Of a stretch of DNA of 64,000 bases, positions 1 to 11,412 are shown one piece after another. The DNA is from Utricularia gibba. Its lineage: Eukaryota; Streptophyta; Magnoliopsida; Lamiales; Lentibulariaceae. The stretch covers positions 62,001 through 126,000 of the forward strand of contig NEEC01000020.1 of assembly GCA_002189035.1 (NCBI GenBank). Reading direction: 5' to 3'. A program made the position numbers and the translations under genes. Every line of letters begins with the position of its first letter. Position 1 is the stretch's first letter. Under the pieces are notes generated by a model, which saw only the letters and a program-made list of their open reading frames with translations, did no database searches and was not told the DNA's origin.

Positions 1-998
1 TTTGCAGCGAAAGCGGTCGTGCAATCGTGTCTCATCATTCTATCTTGGTGTTCGAGGCTTTTTCAGCAAACCAAGTACATTCCTCGCAAATTTCCCCACA
101 TGAGCTTACGCATTTTCTGGGAAATCTCACCGATGATCTGCATTCTGACTACGAGAGTATGTCGGCTGCTGCGTTTCACGGTGAATGGGATAAATGTTTG
201 ATCCATGCAGAGCAGCTGAAGCAACGATGCATTGATCAGTTCAGAGAAGGGCGTCTGGGGATCGAAGAACTTGCTGCTGCTGACGGCCTTTCTGAGGTGT
301 TTTCCAAGGCCATGGGTGTTTCTGATGCAGTTGCCACGTACCACGTAAACCTGTCGATTTTCACTTCAATCCCAGACTTCTGGGCGATCGAGCAGTTGTT
401 CCCCATCATCCCTATCCACAGGCTGAACGAAAAGCCTTCTGTTAGAGGAATTTTATCAGATTTGACATGTGACAGTGATGGGAAAATCGACAAGTTCATT
501 GGCGGTGAATCGAGCTTGCCGTTGCATGAACTGAGGGGCAGCGACAGTGGGGGTTATTATCTTGGAATGTTCTTAGGTGGGGCTTACGAGGAGGCCATTG
601 GAGGGCTCCACAACCTGTTCGGTGGTCCAAGCGTGGTGCGCGTCACCCAGAGCGATGGACCACAAGGCTTCGCAGTGATCGGCGCCCTTCCAGGTGCGTG
701 TTGCAGTGACGTCCTCCGTGTGATGCAGTATGAGCCCCAGCTGATGTTCCAGACCCTGAAGCACCGGTTGGAGGAGTGCTCCGATGACAGTGATGACGAC
801 TCCCTGATCGCCGACGGCATCGCCCGCTGTTTCAACAAGATGCCTTATTTAACCTCAGCAGACTCCTGCAGCCTGACAGCTGCTTCTTGCGGTGGTATTA
901 GCAATGGTTACTACGACTTCAGCGACGATGGGTTCCAGTCATCATCCCCGGGTGATGCCGCCGATGAAGAGCAGTGGTCGGCGTTCTGCGTCGCTTGA
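1..998 (+). CDS. ADC: Arginine decarboxylase, 3' part (5' end outside window)
   Basis: C-terminal ~330 residues of a biosynthetic arginine decarboxylase, the PLP-dependent fold-III enzyme that makes agmatine from arginine at the head of the plant polyamine pathway. The open frame enters at base 3 as [13 protein letters not shown], a hallmark of plant ADC, and continues with [13 protein letters not shown] (conserved active-site region), [26 protein letters not shown] and [10 protein letters not shown]. It ends in the usual weakly conserved acidic and Ser-rich tail with a TGA at 996-998. No intron is seen, in line with the single-exon coding sequence of plant ADC genes. The true start lies upstream of the window, so the GTG at 27 is not an initiation site. 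Plant ADC is usually about 700 aa, so roughly half is present. Identification rests on recognised family motifs and is firm. Confidence 0.95.
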   Translation, partial: CSESGRAIVSHHSILVFEAFSANQVHSSQISPHELTHFLGNLTDDLHSDYESMSAAAFHGEWDKCLIHAEQLKQRCIDQFREGRLGIEELAAADGLSEVFSKAMGVSDAVATYHVNLSIFTSIPDFWAIEQLFPIIPIHRLNEKPSVRGILSDLTCDSDGKIDKFIGGESSLPLHELRGSDSGGYYLGMFLGGAYEEAIGGLHNLFGGPSVVRVTQSDGPQGFAVIGALPGACCSDVLRVMQYEPQLMFQTLKHRLEECSDDSDDDSLIADGIARCFNKMPYLTSADSCSLTAASCGGISNGYYDFSDDGFQSSSPGDAADEEQWSAFCVA

Positions 999-1986
999 TC
1001 TCGCTTCCCTCCTGGGACGCGCGCCGCCTCCTTCCTCTCGTGCACTTTGGTTTTTTACTTGCTACTTTTCCCACTGAGTACTGATCCTTGTACTTGTGTG
1101 GCCTTTCGCCCTTTCCCCACAAACGAAATTCCCTTTTTCGATCTGATGGGAGACAACTGGGCCCTATCCCAGCCCAAATATTCATGCAGCAGTCCAAGCC
1201 CGGCCCAGGATGGAAATAATACGACTCATTATGTTGAAAATTAAAATTTGAAATGCGGGCGAGCGAGTGAATCTAGATTCTAGAGCCAGCGCCAATCAAT
1301 GGACTCGGACTTCGCCCCTACAGACTTCTGCCCCATCCTTTGACGCCGAAAGCCAGCAGCTACCTTTCTTGATTTGATTCATTCACGAGCAAGGAACAAG
1401 ATGGGCAAAAAATTTGTTACTCTGGGGGTAATTTTAAGAGTAAATCAGGATAACAGTAGGGGGAAAAAATGTTATCAAGAGACGCAGGAAATATCGATGA
1501 AAACTAGTGGGTGAGAAGCAAGGGAACGTCGCTTTCAGTACTCCAGCTTTAATGGTTGTGTGGCCGTGAATCCATCGCAGAATCCCAAGCCCCGGTGGGC
1601 TTGCGCTGATACCCAACTCAAAAATCAGGATTTCGATTTGGATTTTTTTTCTCTTCTCTCTGTTTGCTTGTGGCCATGACATGGAGTCAGAAGCCATGAC
1701 CAAATCTCGAGAACGCTCTTTTATTTATTTTCATTTTTTTTGAATCTCTAGTCATCATACATATTCCCCATATATATACACATCACATCTCATTCCATCG
1801 TATTCTCCAGTCACCCGAGCACAGCACTGAGGCTGAGTCATTCACTAGCAAGCACACCATGGGTTGCTTAAAGTCGGTTTCTTGAGTCGTTTGCTTTCTG
1901 GGTTTTGTTCCGGGTGTGCACTTGGTGAATACGGAGTGAGGTTGGTGTATGCGGGGAATTGGGGTTATTGATCCAACAGTTGAAAT
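999..1986. other. Intergenic: ADC 3' end and BBX promoter/5' leader
   Basis: No convincing coding frame. The first part should hold the ADC 3' untranslated region. A TATATATA run at 1771-1778 lies about 210 bases before the BBX start codon and is the best candidate core promoter, which would give a leader of about 180 nt. Confidence 0.5.
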
Positions 1987-3295
1987 ATGAGAACTTTGTG
2001 CGATGTCTGTGAAAGCTCGGCGGCGATTTTGTTCTGCGCCGCAGATGAGGCGGCGCTGTGCCGCTCCTGCGATGACAAGGTACTATTGATTGCTTCCCGG
2101 GGCATCTTGTCTGCCAATCTCGATTAATAGATTTTGATGCGCTGATCTATATATGGTAAACACAGTTTCTGTTCCGGTTGTTGACTTTTATGTTTTTGGG
2201 TGTGTGTTTAGCCTTGTGTTACACGAAAAACTGTTCAATTGGAGGGTGCTCTTTAAGCACATGTATAAATTCCTTTTCGCTGGGGACGGGATAGTTTGCG
2301 ACCCTCTCAAACAGATAAGACAACTATTCAGCTTTCATTTTAGTGATCTGTGTGAGCGCGTGGACAGTGAAGAGTGATTTGATGTGCTAAAAATCACAGC
2401 GTTTTCCTTTATTGAATACTATACTCATTTGTTGAACACTTTTTGATGGGAAACGTGGCCAAAGTTTGAGCTTTTTTGTTGCAAGTGTAATTATATTTAG
2501 TTGATGGTTCATGGTAAGGGCTTTGGTGTGTAAAGTGTGCCGATCATTTTTGATATATCGATGCGCTGAAGGTGCATATGTGCAACAAACTGGCGAGCAG
2601 ACATGTACGAGTCGGATTGGCCGAGCCCAGTGCAGTTCCTCGTTGCGACATATGCGAGAGTGCCCCAGGTACATTTCTTTCTTCCCTCATTTACACAAAA
2701 AACTTGGAACCAACCTGATATCATTGAAAGTTTTTGTTGTGCTTAGCTTTCTTTTATTGCGAAATTGATGGAAGTTCGCTCTGTCTGCAATGCGATATCA
2801 ATGTCCATGTGGGTGGTAAAAGAACACATGGTAGATATCTTCTGATGAGGCAGCGAGTGGAGGTTCGTATTTTTCATCAAGAAGCTGATTATTTGTTTGT
2901 CTAGAGACTGTTGAATTTGCGTTATGCCCCTTGTCTGCTGTAGTTTCCAGGAGACAAAGCTGGGAGTGTTGAAGGAGGTGCATCACAAAGAGTGCAGAAT
3001 ATGAATGAACCCAAGAAGGAACCTGCTCAAGCATCTGGTCTCAGATTGAATGAGAACCAGCCAAATCTTCGGTTCTCTCCTGAGAGAAGTTTAGCTGAGA
3101 ATGCCAATAATGATGGGAAAATCGCAGGCAACTTGTTTGATCTCAACGCGAGGCCTCCGAGGACACAGATGCAAGATCAAAGTAACCAGGTATTTGTAGC
3201 ATAGAGCAGCCAGCACTTCCTTCTCATTTGATTGTTTTGGTATGGGTGATTAGCTGTTGTGACTCAAGGGGCAGGGGAACCCAGAGGAACAATGA
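1987..3295 (+). CDS. Double B-box zinc finger protein (BBX18/19 type)
   Basis: Five-exon model: 1987-2079, 2572-2668, 2747-2862, 2944-3189 and a short last exon about 3275-3295. If the fourth intron is not spliced, the frame ends at 3204 instead. Two tandem B-box zinc fingers are clear: residues ~5-47 ([20 protein letters not shown], then [18 protein letters not shown]) and ~56-98 ([20 protein letters not shown], then [18 protein letters not shown]). There is no CCT domain, and the tail has the NLFDLNARP motif resembling the IDLNMKP tail of BBX18/19 (DBB1). Family members act in the nucleus as cofactors of light, thermo- and flowering regulation by binding other transcription factors or CO. 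Predicted length is about 200 aa. The B-boxes are certain; the exact last exon is not. It is convergent with the downstream GH9 gene. Confidence 0.88.
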
Positions 3296-3711
3296 CAACG
3301 CATGAAACGCCTCTGAAAGTCATGTGTATGCTCTTTTGCCGCTACTGCAAATATTATTCAAGTCTGTATGCTGCTTCCCTTTTGTCGCCCCTGATAATTT
3401 CTGTGGAATTTTTCCTTTCTTTTCGTTGAAGAGGTGGCTCCGAAGACTTTGCGAGTAGAGTTTGCTCACTTGGGAGTTTCTTTTTTTTTTTTTTTTTATT
3501 TGATTCGGTTACATTCACATTGTTTGTCCTCCCGCCAGTTGGTTCAAAGGACAATTTGTGCTGCTGGATTGTGCTTTTCTATTTTCTGTCAAGGCAACTT
3601 GCCACAACATAGAATAATGCTCTTCGCTCTTGCTGTCTGCAAGATGAGAGGCCCGTTTTTCACTATAATCACATGCTGAAGCTATACACAAATCCCACCA
3701 TTTTCCTTCCT
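3296..3711. other. Intergenic between convergent BBX and GH9 genes
   Basis: Presumed 3' untranslated regions of both genes. A run of about 18 T sits near 3480-3497. No further gene is visible. Confidence 0.5.
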
Positions 3712-5585
3712 CTAACTTGCATTAGGATAGCCCACAAGGTAAGCAAGAACCCCAACAAATGGTGCGTTGATGTAGGTGGTTGGCTCGGACTTCCTGTAAT
3801 CAGCTCTGTCGTCATCGTACTTATCATCCTCTTCAGGTCCACCCACCACAGCCCCGACAAGCACATTCGGATTTGGATCCGACTTGTTAAAGTAAATCGA
3901 ACCCTCCTTGCACGCAATGGACGAGGGGTGATCGTGGACAGAAGGAAGCGATGAGCCACGATGGTGAACACGTTGAGGATAGACACTGCCGTATCCCACC
4001 ATGTATGACATCCCCTTTGGATTCTTTCCAAGAATATAGTCAGCCTGCTGCTGGGCGATTTGCCTCAAGCGTGACGGGCCAACGATAGCTTGACCACAGT
4101 TGATCCTTTCACCCGATCTCTCCAAGTAATTAGCGTAGGCAACGAGGAGGAACGAAATCGAGGTAGCATGCTGCAGATTACTTCCTCCAGGCCTGTAGAT
4201 CAGACCGCCGGGTGTGAATTCTATGTGGTATGAAGGGGATTCCGGGATCAAAGTGCACATGAAGCTATCGGCTGATGCTCTGTATGTCTGAAGAGTGTCG
4301 ATTTTGTTCTCCAGGGCCTCCTGCAACTCGAAAGCCAGCCCCATTATAGCATTAACCCGACAGGTTTCAATGGAAAACGGGGACGAAAAGATTGGCAGAC
4401 CTTGGAAACTAGCACGTTTAAGCCAGCATGTTTATTATCCCAGCCAAATTCGTTGATATTGTCATCTGCACCAAGAGTTTTCCCGTTGTTGTGCAGGTAA
4501 TCAAGATAGGCGTCATTCTGTGTAGCTCTTCTAAGCCAAGCTGCTCCCCATAGCAACTCATCCTGCTCAGTTCCATTCGCAGTTGTTGAGAAATAAAATA
4601 AAGATCACAAAGTTGAGGGTGAACTTGGATTGGACTCTATCCCCACCTGATAACCGTCGAAGTCGCAGTAGAATGGGCAAACGCCTTCTTTAATGTGGGA
4701 ATTATCACTGTAAGCGCCGCGGTAGGTATCAGCAAACTGAAAAACTCTGGTTGCAGCCTGGAGCAAGGTGTAGGAGTATCCCGGATCCGTAGACCGGAAA
4801 GCCATGGAGGCCGCTGCCATTGCCGCCGCCGTTTCTCCTGCGACATCGGAAGCGGGATTCGGCGCGTCGACGGCGTAAACTGTCCTTGGAGTGTCCATAT
4901 CCTCCGGCCTCTCCCAACAATTGTGATCGGCCCATGGATCCCCGACCTGCAAAACCGCCGTAAAAAATTGAAACCCATGCATTAATTGCCGGAACCCTCC
5001 ACCTCCCGAAATCAATGCGCGCAATTACTGCACCCCCAAAAGCCCATTTCCTAAAAGCCGAAATCCGTTATTCAAGTAATTGATTCCACGGCAACGGCGC
5101 AAGAAGGTGTCCGTCACATGGAGGAGTAGAAAAGAAAAGATGGAGTCTGTTGGTTGCGTTATGTCGTGTTGAGTAAATACCTGAACGAAAATGCGGTTAG
5201 GTTGAGAAACCGTCCGTAGTAAATAATCGGTTCCCCACTTAATTGCAACCAGAGCGTTCCGGAATTCCGCCGGCGGCATGCAATACCCGAACTCCACGAC
5301 GCTCCAGGACAGCATGGTGACGGTATACGCCATCGGGAAATTGAACTTGACGTTATCCCCGGCGTCGTAGTATCCGCCGGTCAAGTCCACCCCGGCGGGA
5401 GATCCGTCGTTGAGAGCCGAATCCCCCCGCCAGGTCATCCTCTGGTCCGGCGGCAAGTACCCGGAGCGCTGCCCTTGGAAGAATAGAATTGCTTTGGACA
5501 ATGCGTCCACGTAGTCCTGGTAAGCCGCCGCCCCCGCCGGCAGCAAGAGCGGGAGTAGGAGGAGGCAGCAGCAGGGGAGCTTCAT
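3712..5585 (-). CDS. Endo-1,4-beta-glucanase, glycosyl hydrolase family 9 (secreted class)
   Basis: Four exons on the minus strand: 5585-5181, 4946-4647, 4562-4401 and 4320-3712, all with GT-AG borders and phase-0 joins, giving 491 aa. The protein starts with a Leu/Cys-rich signal peptide ([20 protein letters not shown]) and has no membrane anchor or C-terminal CBM49, so it fits a GH9 class B wall enzyme that cuts beta-1,4-glucans in the apoplast. Family marks are [17 protein letters not shown] (catalytic Asp pair), [47 protein letters not shown] (His signature) and [18 protein letters not shown] (catalytic Glu). I chose the Met at 5585 because it directly precedes the signal peptide and lies 71 bases after a TATA box; an in-frame Met further upstream would bury the signal. 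Function is inferred from family only. Confidence 0.93.
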
Positions 5586-5655
5586 GGCGGGGCAGTTTGG
5601 TAAAAGGAGGAAGGCTTGGTTCAGCAGCTGAGGAGTGAGACGGCAACCAAGCGCC

Positions 5656-5661
5656 TTTATA
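5656..5661 (-). promoter_or_regulatory. TATA box of the GH9 gene
   Basis: Read on the minus strand the sequence is AGTATAAAGG, 71 bases before the ATG at 5585. This predicts a leader of about 40 nt and supports the chosen start. Confidence 0.6.
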
Positions 5662-7082
5662 CTACTGCTGCTACTGCTACTATTACACATGCAATGCCTG
5701 ATCCATGTGTGCATATATACATATATATACATCCGTTCACGGTCTCGCCCACAATGCGTTCCTAATGTGGATGAATTGCCGTTAATCCCATATTTATTTA
5801 TTTACTAGTATTTTATTACCCGGAAAATAGATGGTTATTCAGAGCGATTGCATTGCATTGCATAGGAGGAGGAATGAGTAAGTGGTTCCAGGTGACGTGG
5901 GAGGGAATGGTTGTACCGATAGCAACGGGCGTACGTGTAAGGAGGTTAAGTGCAAGTTAAGCAGCGGTTGGATGGCGACTCAACTTCCTATCCATCCATC
6001 CATCCACCCTGGCCAGGCACCTTCAGGTCGATCCCGATCCCTTCCTTGTCCCTCGGTATTAGCGAATCCGAGTCACTCACTTCGTTCCCCCCTGCGTTGC
6101 GTGCCCCCTCTGCTCTGCTATGCTATGCTATGCTATGCATTTGCTTGTACATCCATCCCGATAACTCCCTCCGACTCCACATCACGCAGTTGTGGTAGCG
6201 AGGGAGGGAGGCACGGGGCGACCTGGTCCGTGTCACATGCGGATGCGGCCTCCTAAGGAAGGAGAAGGACCCTCTACATGCTTTATTTCCTGACTTTTTC
6301 GCCGCTCTACGACATGGCAAGGAGGGAATAATGATGGCGCATAGATCTCTTAGCGGTTGACCCACAAAAAGGCGTTGCTTTGTGCTAGCCCGTGCCATCT
6401 CGCAACAAAAGAACCCACCGCGCTCCAACGCACGGGTTCTTTGTCGCGGGAGCCCCCTTGGTGGAGCGGAGCTACTACTCATTCATTCATTCTACTAGAG
6501 AATGAACGGCAAACATAGGAATTCATACAGTATAGTACAGTACAGTAGGCTCGCAGTCCCAGCATTAGAAAATTTGTTGAACAACTTGGGTTACTGCTAC
6601 AATTTCTAGTATAAGCAGATCAGATGCAGCAGCATTATTGCCCCCGCGCCGCACAAGTGGGCTTGCTTTGGATGCTGCTTCTCGTTAACCAAGTTGGAAT
6701 GTACCTAAACCAAAACCAAAACCTCCAATAAGAGCATGGTTGAGCACCAAATTAGGAGGCCCAATATTTGTCCATACCCAGATAAGAGAAACAAACCCAT
6801 GGGCAATGAATACCGCGGCGTGGCCCAGGCCATTCCATTCCAAGGATTTGCTGTGCCTGTGGTGTGGTGTTGTATGGGTAATGCTAATATGCGATGCAGC
6901 AGCATACCCTATCTTCATCTTGTTGCGCAGCAGCATTGATGAGTGATGTCGAAGCGACGGGGGACAAGGATCTGTTGCCCCTTGACAAGTAGTTATTGCA
7001 CCGCTGCCCTGACTCCACCTTAAACTTGCACAAAACATCCTTGATCGAGACGAGACGGCAGAGGAAGAGGAAGACAGACCAT

Positions 7083-7130
7083 GGTTGCGTTGCGGTTGCG
7101 GTTGCGGTTGCGGTTGCAGTTGCGGTTGCG
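7083..7130. repeat. GTTGCG hexanucleotide tandem repeat
   Basis: About 7-8 copies of GTTGCG with one interruption (GTTGCA). The only protein reading is a Gln-Pro run on the minus strand in an unsupported frame, so I treat it as a simple repeat. Confidence 0.85.
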
Positions 7131-7364
7131 GATGAGAGGAAGAGCATTTATGTGCTACTGCTCCAGCCTCCATCCACTTGGGGACTGGGAGGATCCATGA
7201 TGGCGCCACCCAACCCAACCCACCATACACGCACACCTGCTTGCTTTTCTTTTACTAGTTTGTTTTTATAGGTAAGAATGAAAAGCATAGCAGATCCAAA
7301 AAGTTAATGGCATGATATTGCAATCGGATCGGAGTTCCGTATCAATGCAGACACATCAGCTCCC

Positions 7365-7395
7365 CGATCCGATCCGATCCGATCCCATCCGATCC
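7365..7395. repeat. GATCC pentanucleotide tandem repeat
   Basis: About six imperfect head-to-tail copies of GATCC in an otherwise unremarkable intergenic stretch. Confidence 0.8.
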
Positions 7396-8231
7396 TGCAT
7401 ACCTTCCAGAGAACGAGAAGACGACACCATCGGAAGAAATGGTCCCAGACAACCGAAGTCTTTCCATTTCCCATTTCATATGCGCATGGCATGGTTATGG
7501 GGAACTCCTCTAAGCAACAGTCCAGCCCCTCCTTGGTCGCTATCCGATTCTCTCGTGCTCTCCATGGGGAAAAAGTCCAAGCTAAGCATCCGGGGTGCAG
7601 GGCATTTTGCACTTCATATATTCCATGGCGCAGGCTGCAGATTTTGAACCGTCGCGATGCCTCGACCACTGTGACCGTTTTCTGAATTCCGTTCCCATAA
7701 TCACTTGGGAATCGCTCTTTGAAGACGCTAGTGTTGGTCGTTCAACCAATTATCGTCCTTAAAAAAATCGAACAGCATTCACCCCACCATGTTCATCTCG
7801 ACACCTGCCATTGATCCTCGAGTTTCATCCCCACCCCAGATGGAACTGCTTTTTGGTGCCTCGACGTGATTCACTGAGGCCACCAATTGGACCAAAGAGA
7901 GCAGATCAAAGGATGCATAAAATGCGTTCCTCGAATCGCAATATCCGTATCACCGATAGTAAGACACATGAAGGGCCACTTGGCCGTATGGGCGCGCGGA
8001 GCAACCCATGTGATAATCTTCGACGTTTTCTTTGGCTTCTACTTGTCTGAGTTGCCTGCAGGCTTCGGTTTTCGTTACGGCGGTGACAAAGCTCTGAGTT
8101 TAAAATTTCAATCTCTGCCCAACTTTTCAACTGCTGAACAAATGACAACTCTCGGAAGGAAAAAGGAAAGATGGGGAATCTGCTACAGTGCCGGGACTCG
8201 ACCTACCAAACGAACCGAATTGGAAGGATAA

Positions 8232-9319
8232 CTAATCTGAAACTACTACACTAACTACCGGCGTGACAAATCCGCTGCGGTCGTCTATGGCGGTAGACGT
8301 CTCTTTCCTCCCCCGCATCTCCAAAACTTTCCGGTGACTATTCGAATGCAATTCCTGAGAGAAAGTGGGACTACAGGCCGGCCTGTATTCAGGGAACAGG
8401 CGACCGGACTTGAACCGGACACCGCAGGCATTGCAAAGCGTTTTCGGGCCGAGCGGTCCGGTTCTCCACTGTGGAGTCTTCTGGACCAGGCAGTGGGTGC
8501 ACCTGCGCCCGCTGCTTTCGCTATCAGGTCTTCTCTTCGGCTTTTTCTCCAGTGGCGGCGGTGGCGGCGGCGGCGACTTCTCCGCGCTGGAAAACCAGTC
8601 AGGATCAGGAGCCGGGTGGGGGAACGCAAATACGGGAAGAGAAGACGAGCCGTGGGAGGATGACGACGTCGACGAGGAGTCAACGGAACTTAACGGCGGC
8701 GATAGCAAAGCCCACGGCAGGACGCTCGTCCTCAGCCGTTTGCTCCGTCTTTTCCGGGGAACCTCCGCGTCAACAAACGTCGCCTGGGCTTTCACCGGAG
8801 GATCGTTGACGGAATCTTCCACCGCGAAGCTCCCCGTGGGAAACAACAGCGACAGCTCCGCCGTGGAATCTTCCACGAATTGAGACAACCACTCCAGACT
8901 CTCCAATCCCTCTACCTGTTCGACCCAGAGGAGTAAGAAAGGCTTGGACTTCCCAGGTGGGGATAGATATTACAATTGATCAAGTAATTAATCATTACCG
9001 GGCCAGAGAATTCGCCGGCGGCGAGGTTCTCAAACTCGTCGGCGCCGGAAAAGGTAGAACAGGAACTGCCGCTATTCTTACCACACCCATGCCTGTTCAC
9101 GCCCTTATCCCCCTCGAAGAACCCCCCGTCGTCGGCGAAATCAAGGTTGAGCAAGTCCTCGACGTGGAACTCCTCGACGGCGTTAATTCCGGTGAAGCAC
9201 CAAACGTCGTCGTCGCGGCAGACCTGAGACGTGGTCCTGCTGGTAGCCATTTGAGACAAGAAGCTAGCTTTCAAGGCCCTTGCTTCTTCAACGGAGTCCG
9301 TCCCCGTCCCCATCCCCAT
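8232..9319 (-). CDS. GATA transcription factor, subfamily A (GATA5/6/12-like)
   Basis: Two exons on the minus strand, 9319-8999 and 8915-8232, join in phase 0 to give 334 aa. The zinc finger near the C terminus has the plant type-IV spacing C-x2-C-x18-C-x2-C ([16 protein letters not shown] ... [14 protein letters not shown]) and is followed by the [11 protein letters not shown] stretch typical of subfamily A. The N-terminal half is acidic ([16 protein letters not shown]), a probable activation segment, and the second exon opens with [12 protein letters not shown] start at the Met at 9319 because [15 protein letters not shown] just after it matches the N terminus of GATA5-like proteins; a shorter start at 9250 is possible. 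It binds WGATAR sites; relatives act in light and growth programmes. The intron position before the LEWLSQF block is usual for the family. Confidence 0.92.
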
Positions 9320-9481
9320 CCCCCGTGTGAAAGTGAAACGCAAGGCAGGCAGGGAGAGCCCAAGTGTGTCGTGTTCCGTAGGAGGAGAAACAATCGAAAG
9401 ACAATAATGGGTTGGTGTTCCCAATTATTGACTCGAATAGTTACCTGAATAATTACTTGAATGAATCAAAGTGATCGCCGG

Positions 9482-9485
9482 TAGA

Positions 9486-9525
<40 letters not shown>
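9482..9525. repeat. Compound GATA/GACA microsatellite
   Basis: About five to six GATA units directly followed by about five GACA units, 160 bases upstream of the GATA-factor start codon, in its likely leader or proximal promoter. Confidence 0.9.
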
Positions 9526-10914
9526 TGCCTCTTTATTTCCGCGTCCACCGCAGGACAAGAAGAAATTCTCATTTTGTTGAACAGAACAGCTGTAAACGGC
9601 GTCGCTTCCGCTTTCAAAGTCTCCGCGTCCGCGGGCCAAGAGGAAAAGTCGAGTCGCGCCTTTCGGTTGCTCCTGCACTGAAATGCAACCGCTTTGCTTG
9701 ATCCATTGCAGAGTGCAGGGGCGCGGGTCTCATCATCTTTTTCTTGTATAATAATATTTTCCATTTAATGTTCCCTTCATGCTTCAGCTACCCACAAGCA
9801 CCTTACTACACCATAATTATGATTCGCAGTCGTCCCCCGGACATGAGAATTGCGTTTGGGCTTCCTACGCTATCATTTCCGTACATTTTGTATCCAATAA
9901 AACACAGTTTCAATTCAACTATTTCTTATAACTCTTCATCTCCAAATAATGTTTCAAACGCACCAACAAGACCGCGGCCCTCTTTTAAGTTTGCTTCGTC
10001 AGTAGTGTGTGTGTAATGTGTATTAGGAGGAAGACGACGTATCATCAACACCTCCCAATTAATTCGTTGCCATAGGATAGGAGGTCAGGTCCCTTCCCTT
10101 CCCCACCCCCACATGCAACGGGTTCCAAACGTACTTTAAAATTAAACTCAAACTGAACCCAATCAAAATTAATATTTTTTTAGAGATTAATTTCCAAACA
10201 CCACGTGGTGTATAACTTTGAAGGTCATTCGTTTAGAAGATTTTATAGATTCGATTATTAAGAATATTTAAAAATGTTTTTAAAAATAAAAAATATATTT
10301 TTTCAGGTACATATATGGGGTGTTTAGATTTTTTGGAAAACACATCATTTTTTTTGAATGTTTTTAAATCTTACATAACATCTATTAAGGATACTTTAAA
10401 ATGAAACCAGTTCATCAGTTTCAAATAGATTACAACTCTATCAGCACCAATAGCAAAATTTTGTCTACTGTTTTTGAGCGTATTCGATCTGCCAAGGAAT
10501 TTATGGCATCACGGCACGGCACGGCAGGGGAACAGCTGGAACCATGCATCTTTGGCAACGATTGGGCGGCGCCAATTGGACTACCGTTTGGTCCGTTAGT
10601 TGGGTTGGGCCCAGCTTCAGCCTGGCTACTGGACGTCCGCCCAATGTCACTGGGCCTTGATTTTAAAATTCAAATTATAGAATTTAAATGTGTTTAGAAA
10701 TATAATCAAGCAAAACTTTTTTGATTAGTAATACTGGGGATAGACAGGCAGCCCCCGTATTAGTATATTGAGATACGTTGATTATTATATGGGTGGGGAT
10801 TCGTTTTTTTTATATGGAGATACGTTGATGGTGGACGCTCATTTCCTCTTCCCTTTTTTCTTTTTTTTACAGGCGCAGAAATGGGGTGGTGTTGTGTAGC
10901 CCATTATGGAGGTG
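9526..10914. other. Intergenic, AT-rich, no supported gene
   Basis: Upstream region of the GATA gene and 3' flank of the ATL gene. 10140-10400 is strongly AT-rich. A cluster of TGGGC-type site II motifs lies at 10563-10660 with no recognisable gene close enough to own it. A 13-base direct repeat (GAGATACGTTGAT) occurs near 10770 and 10818. Confidence 0.5.
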
Positions 10915-11247
10915 CTATGCGCAGTCGCGTCTGCAGGTAGGGCATGAGGAATGAGCCAGCAGCCACTTGTCGATGCAGCGCTGATGGAACCCGTGCCTGC
11001 ACTTCTCCAGAACCCTGATTTCATCCCCCACCGCGAACTCCGACAAGCAGATGATGCACTCCGCCATGACTCCGCTGAGCTGAACCTGCAGCGTGTACAC
11101 CCTCGCCGGAACTCGCGCCACCGCCCGCCCACTCTGCTCGGGAGGGCACCACTGGAAGTGCAGGCGGCCCAAGTACCAGAGGGCGGCTTTGGATGCGATG
11201 GCCGCCATGAGCATCCACAAGAGTACCACGATGATCCTATCCAACAT
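10915..11247 (-). CDS. Small ATL-type RING-H2 E3 ubiquitin ligase
   Basis: Intronless frame of 110 aa. An N-terminal membrane segment ([20 protein letters not shown]) is followed by a C-terminal RING-H2 finger with the ATL arrangement: CIIC, then CRHGFHQRC, then CPTC (about residues 64-106), including the Trp in IDKWLLAH and a Pro between the last Cys pair. This predicts a membrane-bound E3 that passes ubiquitin from an E2 to unknown targets. The frame is open further upstream to a stop at 11380-11382, but contains no other ATG. The Met at 11247 is also the first AUG after a likely TATA box, so I use it. The usual ATL GLD motif is not visible, and the protein is shorter than most ATLs. Family assignment is firm; the role is unknown. 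Confidence 0.82.
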   Translation of the reverse strand: MLDRIIVVLLWMLMAAIASKAALWYLGRLHFQWCPPEQSGRAVARVPARVYTLQVQLSGVMAECIICLSEFAVGDEIRVLEKCRHGFHQRCIDKWLLAHSSCPTCRRDCA

Positions 11248-11403
11248 CGGAGACGGGAAGACCGAAGATCCACTCCACGCCTTGGGACGCCGGAAAACGC
11301 TGGCGGCAGGAGTAGTCAACCAGTTGAGACTGAGAGCTGTTACTACAAGTAGGATAGGGCGCCTCCAGTCCCGGGGAATCTTATAAAATAACTCCCCTCC
11401 CTC

Positions 11404-11412
11404 CCTTTATAT
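11404..11412 (-). promoter_or_regulatory. Probable TATA box of the ATL gene
   Basis: TATATAAAG on the minus strand, about 157 bases before the start codon at 11247. No other ATG occurs between the expected transcription start and 11247. Confidence 0.45.

Larger units (their letters stand above)
5586..8231. other. Long intergenic region with simple repeats, no supported gene
   Basis: 2.6 kb between the GH9 promoter and the GATA gene 3' end. It holds several short tandem repeats: TCCA near 5990-6006, TGCTA at 6116-6138, GTTGCG at 7083-7130 and GATCC at 7365-7395. Open frames here (for example on the minus strand at 6685-7236, rich in Gln-Pro from the GTTGCG repeat) show no family resemblance and are best explained as chance. 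Confidence 0.55.

Noticed and set aside
6685-7236. Minus-strand 183-aa frame rich in Gln-Pro
   Set aside because: The Gln-Pro run comes from the GTTGCG tandem repeat, the rest has no family resemblance, and other frames over the same bases are equally open.
8285-8883. Plus- and minus-strand shadow frames over the GATA gene exon 2
   Set aside because: Shadows of the GATA coding frame; the zinc-finger frame is the supported one.
9482-9525. CRISPR-like or other spaced repeat array
   Set aside because: It is a plain tetranucleotide microsatellite without spacers, in a plant nuclear genome.
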